From: Hydractinia symbiolongicarpus
Lineage: Eukaryota > Cnidaria > Hydrozoa > Anthoathecata > Hydractiniidae
Direction of reading: 5' to 3'
Length of the DNA stretch: 64,000 nt
Assembly (NCBI RefSeq): GCF_029227915.1
Contig: NC_079885.1
Coordinates: 12,163,001 to 12,227,000 of the forward strand
Made by a program: the position numbers and the translations under genes. The notes beneath the pieces are model-generated. The model did not search any database, had not been told where the DNA came from, and worked only from the letters and a program-made list of their open reading frames with translations. Positions within the stretch are counted from its first letter, which is position 1. Every line of letters starts with the position of its first letter. Below, piece by piece: positions 23,424 to 47,632 of this stretch.

Positions 23424-26400
23424 TCACCTTCTCTTCGCTTTTCTGTCGAAATAATGATCACACTGTAGTAAAGGACAATCAATACCTTCATCAAAGACTT
23501 CATAAAACAGTTCCACATGCTCTGGAAGATCCTCGCTTCCACCAGCAAATCCACATTCTTTTAAAGTTTGCCATTTTTTTAGTTCTACCTTTACGTTATC
23601 TGTCACATGGTATATGGTGACATTTACAACAGTATAATCATATAGAGCTTTCACCATTTCTACCACTCCCTCTATCGTGATGTGAGAATGAATGATGGTT
23701 TGAAGATGACACGGTATATTCTTTAGTTTTGCCATCAAGGCGTATTGTACTTCCAAGTTGATAAATCTGAAACGAGAACAGAACTAATAATAAATTTGAA
23801 CGGGCCACTTTGACCACACTAAACTTTTGTTGTTGTTTTTTTTACTCCAAAACGACTTTAGCCAGCTAAAAATCTCTCACTATCTCCAGACCATGACTTG
23901 ACATTTTATATCAGTCAATGATTGTTTCAAATTCTCGTGTTGCTTGGCAAACGGAAAACATATTTATGTCATGACAAAACTACACTTATTTTGATTTTCA
24001 CTGACCGAAAGTTTTAAAATTAATTTCCGCCCATCAGACTTTCTCACATACTCCTCGACTTCATGCAAATAACAAAAAACAACTGGAAGTCAGACAGACC
24101 TTATGTCATCTGGTTGTTTGCTTTCCCAACGACATATATTACAAGAAGGACATTTCTCGAACTTCTCACGACGTATCTTCAAGACAGGCAACCCATCATC
24201 TTTCCATATACGGACTGGTCTTTGATACCGAATACCTTCTGCAAACTCTGTGTAATCAATATGCTGATCGCGATTCTTATCTACAGTTTTGGCTAACACT
24301 AGAAGTTCGAGTGCACTGAACGGTGCTGCTAGGTCTCTCATACCTGCAAAGAATTCTTCGTATGACAATAAACCATCACCATTTTGATCGAACTTGTGAA
24401 AGATATCAATAACTCGGCCGAAATTACTCAACATCCATTTGCCAATTCGCTGGATGAATGTTTTGTGCAATTCATCTTGCTGGATGTACAAATCTGCTTC
24501 TTGTTCCAATTTACTCTATATGTAAGAAATAAAAAATAAAAAATACCCATATTGGGATGAGGATAATTTGCCTGACGATGATGCAGTAGAGGGACCAGCT
24601 ATGTAGATTAATTAATCAATTAATTAATTATCAATTAATTAATTAATTAATTAATTATCAATTAATTAATTAATTAATTATCAATTAATTAACTAATTAT
24701 TAATTAATTAATTAAGTAATTGGCAAGGCTGCAGCAGTGTCGGGTGTTGTTGTAGAGATGGTAAGTGTCTGAATATATTGGAGTTGAGCTTATTACAAGT
24801 CTTTCTAATCAGAAGGATGGCGTTATCCCAAGTGACTGACAGTCAAGTGAAATAGTTAGTTGTTTTAAGGGCATAGGTGATGCCTTAGTGGAAGTTATTA
24901 AAAAAATGATTGATAAGTTACTCAAACACCTTGGTCAGTTGAAAACAGAATTCCATGGGAGTTATTGCATGCTGATGATTTAGTTCTAATAGCAAAATCG
25001 ATGGAAGAATTAGTTGAAAAGTGAAACAATTGGAAGAAAGAACTATAATAGAAAGGTTTGAAAGTGAATGCAACTAAGTCCAAAGTCATGATCAGCAGCA
25101 ATGAAGCTAATTATGTAGTTGGAAAGTGGCCTCGTGGGATTTGGAGAAAAGGTGTTGGTAGTACTACTTCAATCTTTTGACAGACTTGTAAGCATTGGGT
25201 ACATAAGAAGTGGAGTGGTAATGGAGGAAGGTTAAGAGCTGACATTTAGTTTATATGTAAACATTGCAGAGGTGAGATTATAGACAATGAGTATTTTCAG
25301 CTTTAATGATGTACAACAGTGACTTGTTAGAGATAGTTGAGGATTTCTTTTACTTAGGTTATATGTTGGGTAGTGAAGTGTGTGTTGAAAGATGTGTTAC
25401 CTGCAGGATAGGTTCTGCTTGGAACGAAGTCTAGAGAGTGTCTTTTTTTCAAATAGATGGATGTGTAACACCATTGTAAGAGACAGAAAACGTTTGGATG
25501 AGCTAAGAAGCAGGTTAGGTATTCGTAGCATTAGAGATGTTATTCAAATAAGAAGATTGTGTTGTTTGAAAGAAGATAATTGGGTAAGAAAATGTAGACA
25601 CTTCATAGTTCCTGGGACAAAGCCAAGAGCTTGACTGAGAAAGGCTTGGCTGGAGGTAATAAAAAGTGATGCAGAGGAATTTGATTTTAGAACTAGATCA
25701 AATTTGAAGAAGGTTATTATTATATCCCGTCATGCTAGTATGGAAAACGAACGTTAAGCTAAGAATCATGATAATTATGATGAACCCAAAAATTTATTAA
25801 ATAAAATCATGCAATTATTTCCTGAATGTTAACAATAGCCTAAATCTTATGGAAAGTTTGGATCTTATGAGAATCTAATTTGTTGTTGACATATACCTAA
25901 ATATTTATACATATTTCTTTAAGGAACAATTTTCTAATAAACCAATGCCCAGCATTTAAATTTTTTTTTAAGAATTACTAAAAAACTTCAAGGCTAAAAT
26001 TGTAATTACGAGAAAGGCTGCTGTTGTAACTGTAATATGATACTATAGAGGTTTCCCAATATCATCGAATAAAGATTTTGTTTCTTACCTTAGCACTGAT
26101 AGCCTTTCTTTTCTTCTTTTTTCTAAACAAATTAAATGTAATGTATTTAATAGACAGAGAGTTAACTATTTTTATTGCAGTGTCCAACCATTATTTAGTG
26201 TCATGTGTTACCATTCAAACAGAACGGTTTAAATTATGTCAAACTTTTGAGCAGTAAAATCTAGCTACTTAGTGCTATATTTTCCTGCTTCGCATTTATA
26301 CGGCAATACAAGCGACAACCATGGGAATGACGTTGACTAACAAAAATCAAACTTGAAACGGAGGCTAAAAATACAGCTAGCGTACATTTAAAACGAATAA

Positions 26401-26931
26401 CAAAATATGGCTGCGAAATATATATAGTATTTTTGTCATTTTTCGGGAAAATTTTTATCCAACTGACCGACCGACCCACTTTTGTAATTAGAAACGCTAA
26501 CCAAACATATTTTCAACGGTGGCTATAGTTGGGCAGAAATTTCAAATATATTGAGGAAAACCACTTAAAATGTAAAAAGTCACACAGATGCCTATATATT
26601 TAAATGTAAACAAAATGTGCCAATGTAGGTAATAAATCTATCAAAAGAGTCTCTCCTTTTTACCACATGATGTATGCTTCAACACCTAGAACTCCCCCCC
26701 CCCCCACACAATAAGAAAATAAACATAGTATCCTATGGTGTTTTTCAAAATATAAGCTTTATACACAATATATATATATTGTTTACCAATCACAGCACAT
26801 CTACTGATACATAGCAAGTCTTTCAAATAAGTAGTCTCTCAGAACAGAATTGATTGCTAGTTATAGAAATGACACCTTGAAAAAGTAAAAGCATCTTACC
26901 CTTTTTTAGACTTCCCAGATTTAGGAGCCAT
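23424..26931 (-). CDS. EF-hand protein of 274 residues (four exons)
   Basis: Exons are 26900-26931, 26089-26122, 24100-24515 and 23424-23766; all junctions are GT-AG and phases agree. The protein starts MAPKSGKSKKG, and the first 22 residues are lysine-rich. Two EF-hand loops follow: D65-E76 (DQNGDGLLSYEE) and D101-E112 (DKNRDQHIDYTE). Both have acidic residues at positions 1, 5 and 12, so both may bind calcium, although the second lacks the usual central Gly. A Cys cluster CPSCNIC comes next. The last exon encodes about 114 residues of alternating hydrophobic strands and helices, ending in an acidic then basic tail, and I do not recognise it. The gene may be a calcium sensor; a cilium role is possible from the general look of the protein but is not shown. 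Intron 2 holds a dead LINE and a TTAA-rich repeat. Confidence 0.8.
24606..24716. repeat. TTAATTAA simple repeat
   Basis: About 110 bp of TTAA/ATTA units are interrupted regularly by TATCAATTAA. The repeat lies inside intron 2 of the EF-hand gene, just before the LINE relic. Confidence 0.85.
24740..25760 (+). pseudogene. Decayed non-LTR retrotransposon (CR1-like reverse transcriptase)
   Basis: Plus-strand frames show LHADDLVLIAKSMEELVEK at about 24962-25020, the reverse-transcriptase catalytic ADD motif with His in place of the usual Tyr. This is followed by KGLKVNATKSKVM. Further on are a Cys/His segment (CKHWVHKKWSG), a DFFYLGYMLGSE segment near 25345, and a basic C-terminal block ending before about 25740. 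Order and spacing match the C-terminal half of CR1/L2-like LINE reverse transcriptases. Stops and frameshifts are frequent. The 5' part is missing, as usual for LINE insertions. It lies antisense within an intron of the EF-hand gene. Confidence 0.8.
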
Positions 26932-29077
26932 TTGTGAATTTACTTCCCAATGGTTGTAGGCCCAATTACCTGCACAGGTAGCTAGCTATAATATTAACAA
27001 CACAATATACACTTACTTAACAACACTAGCTAGGTAGCAGAAGTCCAAACCCACATAATATTTTGTGCCCCAAAGAGGTTGTCACCCCCCTCTGGGATAA
27101 TAAAAAAATAAAATAATGACGTAAATGAAGCATATCTAAGGTTGAAATTTATGGAAGATGTACGTGATTGCTGTAGCTAGCTAAAAAACCTTAAACATAA
27201 AATGTATAGCTACATCGAAAAGAAACAGAATATAAAGATTGTGAGTTGTGCATCTTAATAAAAAAATACGAACATTTCACTATTTGCCGGAATGTTTCTC
27301 ACAGTATCCCGGTTTTGAAGTGCTCAAATAAGTATCTGCACCTAACACACTTTTGTTTATTTACGCGTCCGTAGCTATGAGGTGGATGTGGGTGTAACAA
27401 GGGGCTTTTTTTAAGCGACCCCTCATCTCAAAGAAATTCCATTGGCAGTGTACCATTGCAAGTGTCCCGGATTTATTGGTCGTTTCCAAATTGGTCTTAT
27501 TTTTTTGCAGCGTAGTTCCTACTTCCACAAAACTGCACGTTATGACATGGTAACCGATGTCAGAAAAAATGCAAGGTGCCAGAATAATTTTAACATTTTT
27601 GCGCGATATAATTAAAAGAGCTGGAAAATAGTCCGAAACCCTTGTAATTTAGGGAGACAGGAGCACTCATAAGACTAAATACAGTAGACTAACTTTTGAC
27701 CAACAGCATTCGACTGCATTACCCGCTATATCGAAAATTCATGAGCGACAAAGTTTGAATTCATTCTATTTTTGACGAGTTTACTTTCTCCCTAGCAGCA
27801 AACAGCCATGATATTTGAGTTATTATACCTATTACGTAATTTCGTCTATCGTCAGCAAAAATTTAAAAAATTAACATGGAATTTAACTATTTGAAGACGG
27901 TGAACAACAAGAGCATTGACTCCGTGGCATGAGGGTGAATCTAAAATCACCCACGTTTTGATGCTTTATCAACAAATTTTTACAAAACAGCACGTTCCAA
28001 CGTAAATTTTTCCTGCTGTTGAACGAACAGCATGAGATATTTTACAAAAGTAAATCGTCTATGTTGAAAGAACTTTCAAATTATATGAATATTCTCTTTT
28101 TCTTGGATACGTACTTTTCTGATAAGAACCAGTTATTTTTCGAGTGTTTTTAGCCTGATTTGTCCCTCTTCTGTTCTTAATAGTAGTTTTCATTTATCGA
28201 ACTTTTTTAAACTTTGTGTGTTCATATAAAATGGGAACTCCATAATTTTGTACATGAACAATCAAGCCAGAAAAAAGAAACAACCACAAGCAGTCGTTAG
28301 CTTAAGACAAGGTTAGAATAATTTTAATTATAACTTTTTACTTTTAATTATTGTTACTGCGCAAGCTTTCTTGAAAGTTACGCATACCTCGCTTCTTCTT
28401 GCACAATCGTACATCCTTCGTGAACACCTGGTATCCATTTTGAACTATTACGTCAAGATTAAAGTATCTGACGTCAAATAATGACTCGTACTTCGCGCAA
28501 ATATTTGTGACGGAAGGAAGCGACATTATTTTCTAGAATGAGGCTCCGAAATAGTAATAAAATATCATTACTATTGTGAGTTCCATTCTAGCAAGTAGTC
28601 TTACTTATAAGGAACATGAAACCCGTGAAAAAGGTGAGGAAATTTTATATAAGTGTAGTGTATTCCGACAATAGACAGAAGTTGTATACCTCTAGGGTCA
28701 TCTCTAAATAATTACGATAATGTACTATGCAAAATACTTACTATACAAACTTTTAACATTAATTATTTTATATTACTCATTGTTTAGGGTGTCAGTTATA
28801 GAGTTCAGTTTTAGGAGGTAATGAATTTGGAACTTTAAAATGATGTTCTCTATAAAGAGTTATCCTCTATTGGGTGTTTCTTGGAGTGGTGTCCGTATAA
28901 AGAGGTTTTGTTATAAGAGTTTGACTGTCATTTCATCCCTTGTAGAGAGAAGACCACTATAAGGTTGTTTCACTATGTACAGCTTCATTTTTAGGGCAAT
29001 TTGATTAGAAAAATCGAAGAAAATACAAACTGTCTGGACGAATGAAAATCCTATTTAAATATAATACTACATGTTTC
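26932..29077. other. Intergenic region with one weak reading frame
   Basis: The sequence is mostly unremarkable. It has a C run near 26694 just outside its left edge and several short AT-rich frames. The only candidate is the minus-strand frame at 28344-28526, listed separately. The promoter of the EF-hand gene should lie close to 26932. Confidence 0.4.
28344..28526 (-). CDS. Possible small gene or first exon, unknown
   Basis: The frame starts at ATG 28526 in a good context (AATAATGT) and encodes MSLPSVTNICAKYESLFDVR and more, up to 60 residues. It is less AT-biased than its surroundings. A good donor site (CGAG|gtatgcg) lies inside at about residue 47, so the frame may be a first exon, but I find no partner exon before the next gene. 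I recognise no family. Confidence 0.2.
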   Translation of the reverse strand: MSLPSVTNICAKYESLFDVRYFNLDVIVQNGYQVFTKDVRLCKKKRGMRNFQESLRSNNN

Positions 29078-32000
29078 TCACGAAACTGTTATTCTGTTTT
29101 TACTAATCTTATTGAAAGGATTGCATGGTTGTGTCAACGTCACAGTTCTTGACAACGGCCCTCTGTGACCGTACAACGGTAAACGATATGATATAGATGG
29201 ATGACGTCTAAATAATGAAGAATAAATTAATGTTGTTCCAGTCGATTTCTCTTATTTTTTATCAATCGGTAAAAAATTAGGTATAATAAAAGAAGACAAA
29301 CAAATATGTAGTTTATTATAACATTGAAATGATTTTTAAGAAATAACTGCTTAAACCATAAAAAAATACCTGTAATAAATTCGTGACGTAGCTTGATATT
29401 CATTTGATAACGAATCTTTGTTTGCATGAGGTAGCCTCGGTTGATAACCACCGTATCCTGGTATATTATCCCGGCTAGCGAGAAACGAAAATAGCAGATT
29501 AAAAAGGTGTTTATTTGCTCCCTATTTTAGTGTTGTCCAGGCCAAACACACATTGGAGAATAGAGTGTTTTATGGAAAAAAAGAGGAGGATAGGAAGTTT
29601 TGCTACAGCTTACAGGCTTGCTTCCATTTGATTGCAAAAGTGCAAAAAGCTCACGAGATTTTTAGTTAGCCCATGCCCATTTTGACAACGTGTCTAATTT
29701 TGTTGCAAACGTTCCATAAGTGGAACTAGTTTTCCACAGGCAACTGGTAAAAATTAGGTGAAAGTGGTTTATCTAACAATGGAGATCTCTCATAACAGAA
29801 CGTAATTGAAATGGTGTTTACAAAACATGAATCATAAAACACTTTCATACAACACCCATCTTCCGTCCCTCGCTGTTAAGCTGTTGACAATGTAACCGAT
29901 CAGTATGTTAAGGTGAATTTCCACTCAAAAACGAAATGGAACGGATTAGAACGGAGAATTCAGATCTGAAATCTGATTGGTTGACAAACTTTTTTCGTTC
30001 TGATCCAAACTGAAAGTTGAAATCATTTCAAAGTTTTTTTGCCCACAGGAATAAAAAGAATTATAAAACAAAGGAATTATCAACAGCCTAAGTAATTTGC
30101 TTGTTCTACCTTCCGTTTTGCTGTTGAGTGGAATCAAGCTTTATTTTATGAAAGAGAAGAAGCAGTTAGACTGACAACTATATTATAAAAACCTGCTGCA
30201 GAACAACAAAAAGTTCCGCTCCACCTTTGTAACATTTGCATTAGAAAAAATAATAACTTACAAATAATGTTTGCCAGATGTAGTGGAGTATCTTTTTGTA
30301 GTAGCTTCTATGGCGCCGTGATGCATTCTGGGTCTTAATAATAATCGAGGCGTTGCGTCTTTCGATAACCTGAAATAATTCAACAAACAAAATAAATATA
30401 TTTTATTCAGCAGAATAAACGTCAGCTGCCAGAAATTGCAGTAGACAAGTTGTTAAACTCTGTGGAGCCTCTGGAAATTTTCAAGCTCTGTCTATATTAA
30501 ATATGGTATTTACACATTTCTATACGTGTACAATTAATTGCAAATTATGTTCAAATTTAGAATTGAAAAAGTGTTACATAATTTTACTATATTTTACACC
30601 ACACACTGCATAAAAGGACTATTTTAATAGTTGGAAATAACGGTCAAAAGGTTGGCGTAAAAACATGTGCTTGCTACAAATAGGGCAGGGTGAGGGAAGT
30701 CAATGAGTTATTATATTGAAATTATTAAACCTATAGTGTCTTTTGTGTTTATCCAAATTTGATATGCGCATGTTCAATATAGCAAAAGTTTTTATAAAAA
30801 AGTCGAAATCGCAAACGGTAAAAGGAAAGAGTTTTGTTCAGCATAGTACGATGCGGTTGGACGAGCTGATGTTTGTGATAAAGCAATATTTAAGAGAGTA
30901 CTTGAGAGATATTGGAGATAGCGCGGCCTTTAAGAAAGCTTGTTGGGAGTTGACGGTTTGCGGTTTTTAAAAAAAATATTTTTAATGATAAATTTTGATA
31001 ATTTCTAAATAAGCCTCTTATTAAAAACTCAGCAGGGGCGCCTATTTAGAAATTCTCAACTCAAAAGTGAACACTAATATAAGTGGCGCTATTACAACCT
31101 GTTAATTTAGATATATAAAGGATGATGAACGACTTATAGCCTACCTGTTGGTAATATTTTCATTTGCTTTCGATATTCCTTTTCTCTCTTGAACTTTATC
31201 CCAAATGCATCCAATTTTCTGCCACTTTTCAGGTTTATCTCGGTAAACCCGGGGTTTATAGCGTACTGAGGTTTCGTTTGTTTTAAAATTTTCCATTAAC
31301 TGGGGTTGTATTTTTTTAGTTTCTGTTGGTGTAAATATTTGTAAATGCGAGGACGGTGTGTAGGTTCCAATTTTCACTAAATCCTCGATCAACACATGTG
31401 GTAGATCATTATAAATCTAAATAGCAAAAAAATACCTCGTACCCAGGCCACATTCAGTAACATTTGTTAATGGGATTCAATTTAGGGTGTTTTGCTAGCA
31501 ACCAACCAACCTTGTCCCAAGTTTATTAGTTATTCATGTTAAGCATACTATTTTGCCTACCATAGATTATTTATCAGATGTCTACAAAAGAAGGTTGCAA
31601 AATTTGGTCAAAAGAGGAATAATTTTTCAGTAGTAAACAACAAAGCTTTTATAAAGAATTCAACAGAAAGGTCATTTCTAAGCATAGCTACCTCCTCAAC
31701 GGGTGTTTGTCTACCAGAAGAACTTGTAGAGCCATCATTCCATTCGTCTTTTAGATTGCCTGCATTTAACCGGTCAACGTAAGTTTCAAAACCAGCTGCA
31801 ATAGGTATTTTACCGTCGCGAGGACGTTTGGGAAAAATTGGCATCGAAATGGGAAAGCATCTTGGATTTAATTCGTCTAAAAACAAATTGATGGAACCAA
31901 TTAAAACAAGAAGCCCTGGGGGCTCTAAGAATTTCCGCTCGCTACCAAAATATTTGATGAAAACCTGCTAATTCGTTGTGTTATTGTGCTAAACATTTGA

Positions 32001-33740
32001 GGAGGTTTGGTGCATGAACCTCTGAAGATAAAGCACACAAGTGACATTATATCTTACAACAAACGCAAACAAAACGAAACGTGTCATAATAAACTCACAT
32101 TTTAAAATAAATTGCTAACAAAAAATACAGCCTAACATTCATGGTAAGTCTTGTGATTGAAACGTTTATGGTCTTAAACGGCATTTAGTTGACAAAAAAT
32201 CAAAATTTTGCTGTGACCATCATTTTCAGCATACTTTTTTTATTAACTGTGCCAATTTTTGTCGAAAATAAAGCAGTTTTAATTTTTGGTTAAATTTTGG
32301 CCTAAAATGACATTTAGGTGACAAAAATCAAACTTTTGTACCATCATCATTTTCAGCATACTTTATTTGTTAACTGTGCCAGATTTAGCCGAAAATAAAA
32401 TGGTTTTAATTTTTGGATCAATTTTGGCCTAAAATGGCATTTAGGTGACAAAAATCAAAATTTCGATGTCACCATTATGTTCACCATACTTTTTTTGTTA
32501 ACTTTGCCAATTTTTGTTGAAAATGAAGTAGTTTTAATTTTTGGACCAATTTTGTCCTAAAATGACATTTAAGGTGGCAAAAAATCAAAATTATTATGTC
32601 ACCATTATGTTCAGCATACTCTTTTTGTTAACTGTGCCAAATTTTGTTGACAACAAATACTAATTTTGTCCTGAAACATCATTTGAGTTCCCAGTAGTTG
32701 GGGAGCTTGGGTGCGAAGTTTACATCTGTGACGGAGGAACGTGTAAACCCAGGGTTGATTTTTTCTCAAAAATGCTCCAAAAGAAAAAAACGACGGTTTT
32801 AAAGAATTTCCTACGCCTTCGGGCGCGGAAATTCAAAAATGTTGGTCTGTGATTGGCTCTTAGTCGATTTTTTTCGTACAGCGGAAAAAGAAGTTTAAAA
32901 GGCCGTGTTATGTGGTTTTCCTACAGAAAAATACTCAAATTTCGCTTAAATTTTCGTAGCTACCCATCGCTACAATTCATTTGAGAACACAGATTAAGAA
33001 TTTTTTTTGGATAAATTTCGGTTTATATGGTAAAAATGTTGTTCTATCTACGAACAAAGCTCGAAATTAACTGCACCAAGTACCATAGCAAGATTTGTTG
33101 CCATTTATAGAACAGCTTTAGCTTCTTAGTGATTTTTTAACGCTTTGCCATCCAACCTCGACAAACCCTGGGGACGAGGTTGTTTGCAATCGCCAAATGT
33201 TACATTGGACCTTTTTTATATGAAACAATAGTACACTCTAAAGCGAACTCGTCAGCCAAATAACACATTAGATCTTTGTAATTATTTTCTTGATCAGCAT
33301 TCCGAACTCATAATAGTGACAACAGGCCAAAAAAAAAATTTTTTTATACCAACAGCTTATCAAAATTGAAAATTAACTAGTTATGTGTATTAATTCACCT
33401 TTCTGATTGGTTGCGAAAAAGTTATGCTGGTGGGTAGCTAAATTTGGAGAAACACATTTGTGAATAGCTTTTGGCAAAAAAATACATTAAAATCTATTGC
33501 TAACAAGCCTGCTGTTAAAAAGGTAAAAGTTAATAAAAAATTAGAAATATTAAAAACCAAGAAACGCACGGGTAAGAGAAAAGGTTTCTTTATGGCCATC
33601 ATATAGCTATAAAACATGTTACCTTCGTGTTGATACAAGCATGGTTCCTGGTAGAACAAGAGAGGGGGCGAGAAAGTCGATGGTTGTCCAAATTCATCTT
33701 GATATGTAGTTGATGTTTTCTGTATATGAAAGGTCGACAT
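29078..33740 (-). CDS. Sperm/axoneme microtubule-type protein, 305 residues (six exons)
   Basis: Exons are 33623-33740, 31692-31876, 31145-31416, 30262-30369, 29370-29474 and 29078-29207. Every junction is GT-AG with matching phase, and the model ends at TGA. The start chosen is the ATG that gives MSTFHIQKTSTTYQDEFGQP. The protein has no membrane segment and no enzyme fold. It is rich in Pro, Tyr, Arg and short ordered motifs: PGYGGYQPRLPHANK near residue 235-250 and YGHRGPLSRTVTLTQPCNPF near the C-terminus. Such motifs are typical of ciliary and sperm microtubule inner proteins, and the last one recalls the TEPP/SPMIP8 group. The exact family is uncertain because I could not search. It probably sits inside axonemal doublet microtubules. 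Confidence 0.75.
32165..32690. repeat. Tandem repeat, about four units of 127-129 bp
   Basis: Units start at about 32181, 32310, 32438 and 32565. Each contains GACATTTAGGTGACAAAAAT, TTCAGCATACTTTTTTTG, TTAACTGTGCCAATTTTTG and GGTTTTAATTTTTGG with moderate divergence. The array lies in the first intron of the six-exon minus-strand gene. Confidence 0.85.
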
Positions 33741-33895
33741 TTCACGGTGTACAGTGTATCGGCATGGTCGAAATGTGATTTTCGTCAAATCAACAAATAT
33801 GACGTCAAATAATTTAAGACGTCAAAAAAGACTCACTTGCCGACCCTATTTTTATTCGCGTCAAAGACCTTAGGAACGAGATTTAGAACTCTTGT

Positions 33896-34012
33896 CAACC
33901 TCGTCCCCAGGGCATCTTGTATCTTTTTTGACCCTGGGACGGCGATACAAACATGGCCTTGGAGGAGGCCCAGGGTCAGAAAAAGATACAAGATGCCCTG
34001 GGGACGAGGTTG
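33896..34012. mobile_element. Hairpin MITE (117 bp)
   Basis: Arms of 43 and 44 bp pair almost perfectly around a loop of about 30 bp. The end sequence is CAACCTCGTCCCCAGGG. Partial copies of that end occur singly at about 625, 18070, 19140, 33165 and 60463, so it is a dispersed family. Confidence 0.75.
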
Positions 34013-34210
34013 GCCATCATAGTTGGCGCTCAGGGGTCAAGAAAATTTTGCGAATTTTAAGTGCCTTAGACCTTTTCTGATAATAAATCAAATGTTTAGG
34101 CGCTGAATAAAGTAGATTTTAAAATAAAGTTTTTAAAAACGAATTACTTTGCAAAAAAGTCGGGGGTAGGGGCTGTCACCCCAGAGTTACAAAATAGCGT
34201 GCGCCCTGTC

Positions 34211-34232
34211 ACTTACTTACTTACTTACTTAC
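34211..34232. repeat. CTTA microsatellite
   Basis: Five to six consecutive ACTT units. Confidence 0.8.
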
Positions 34233-35116
34233 GTAATCTTCTGTGGAGTATTTATTCTCAAAAATGCTGCTGTAAAGTAAAAGTGAACTCGAGAATCTCT
34301 CTTAAACCTAATGCCGAAATTTTTTGAAAACTAAGGCTAAGAGAGGTTTGGGTAGCCACCGTAATTATAACATTAACACAGATTCCCACTTGTTTTCAAA
34401 TCAAAATGGTAGAATCAGCGTGATATATACCAACATGGCAAATATACTAGGACCAATACCATACGGTGTATTGAATATTTATTCTACAGTATTACAAGTT
34501 TATCAAAGCGACCACCTCATGGCATAAACAAAAACAAATCTTAAAAAAATAACTAAATTAATTATAACATACATGGACGAAGAATAAGTAATTCAAAATA
34601 TTAAAATATGTTCTTGTGACGGCAATTCAGATGTAAGAAAGCTTTTCGTAATACTCAACGGTGGAGTGCAAAAAATCTCCAAGAATGGAAATTTATAATT
34701 TACGCTTAAATAGGATGATAGAAAAAAAAACTTTGGCAGGGGAACTATAACCTTGTCCGAAATATAGATAGTCTAGATAGTCACTGTAGAAGAATACTCA
34801 ACGAAAATTTGTTTCCTACTCCCACCATCCCAAAATAAAGCGCAAAAACAGTTTGACAGGTAGAAGGACACATCGTTAACAAACCCCAAATAAAAAGAGG
34901 GGCTCGCTCTGCTCTTAAAAAACCAGTTAGTTTAAAGACTGGGCACTAGTTACTGTCTGCGCAAAATACAAGAGAGTACAATAAATTTACAAACATTCAG
35001 CAAAGCCAAGGCTAGTTGAGCAATGTCAAGGCTAGTTTGGGCAAAACTCTCAGTGGTGACATATTTTCTTCGATAATTTGTTTTTTATATAACCAAAAAA
35101 AATATATCATAATGCA

Positions 35117-46863
<11,747 letters not shown>

Positions 46864-47408
46864 TATTTACAGCCCTAATACTATAACCATCCAATGAGTA
46901 TATTCTACCTCATTTTCATATTGCTATATATATTTCATTTTTTTACTTTCTCTAAATGTTGAATATACATAATAACACATTTTGTTAACATGGTATGGAC
47001 AGATTTGCAGGTTCATTCCAGTCATTAATATGAAAATATTTTATTATCACCCCTACTATAATAAATTTTAAAACTTTTAAAGCTTACCTCCCGAGAAAAA
47101 TCAAATTGACCTAAATCGATTCATAACATCTTCAGAAAAAACAATTTAACGTTTATTTTGTTAAAATCACTACAGTATTCAAAAAACCAGACAATGTTTA
47201 CCTCATGTTTTTAAGCCTTCACCTCACTTGTTCGGCATTTTGCAAGTGAGCATTTAACAGTATATTTATGCACCTGATGTCACTAGTTAGAAGCTCACAT
47301 TCGGACCCCCGGGATGAGAGGCGAAACTTTGCAGATGTGATGTGATTTGTAAAAAAAGTTCCACACGTTTGATGAATAAGGACGAATCTTTTTTTTTTTA
47401 ATAGTAAT
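46864..47408. other. Upstream region of the HECT ligase gene
   Basis: This is the 5' flank of the minus-strand ligase gene. The start codon is at 46863. No TATA element or CpG-rich stretch stands out, and no gene is seen. Confidence 0.4.
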
Positions 47409-47632
47409 ATGGCTTCTTGCCCACTTACCTAGTTGTCTTAACCACCAAAAGAAACAAGGTTTATTTTTTTTTTTAACTTTCCAAAAGATCCAAAACAACG
47501 AACTATATGGATCAAACTGATCAAGAGAGAGGATACACTTCCAAAGAATTTTAGGATCTGCGAAGCTCATTTTACTTCTGAGTTCTTTGATTTTAGAACT
47601 GAGTTTGAAAGAAAAAAACAAAAAGAAGGTTA
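47409..47632 (+). pseudogene. THAP domain remnant
   Basis: One frame starting at ATG 47409 reads MASCPLT, then has two stops, and then continues without interruption through NFPKDPKQRTIWIKLIKRED and FRICEAHFTSEFF. The conserved FPKD, W and C-x-x-H order is that of a THAP zinc finger, but the first zinc Cys pair is broken and the two in-frame stops remove the N-terminus. A donor-like site (GAAG|gttaga) closes the segment, so it may once have been a first exon. It stands upstream of the ligase gene, in opposite orientation. Confidence 0.6.

Larger units (their letters stand above)
33741..35116. other. Intergenic region between two minus-strand genes
   Basis: The region holds the hairpin element at 33896-34012 and a short CTTA microsatellite at 34211-34232, then AT-rich sequence without a supported gene. 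It contains the promoter of the six-exon gene on the left and the 3' flank of the HECT ligase gene on the right. Confidence 0.45.

Noticed and set aside
30743-30970. 75-codon plus-strand frame inside an intron of the six-exon gene
   Set aside because: No domain, no conserved start context, and antisense to a well-supported gene.
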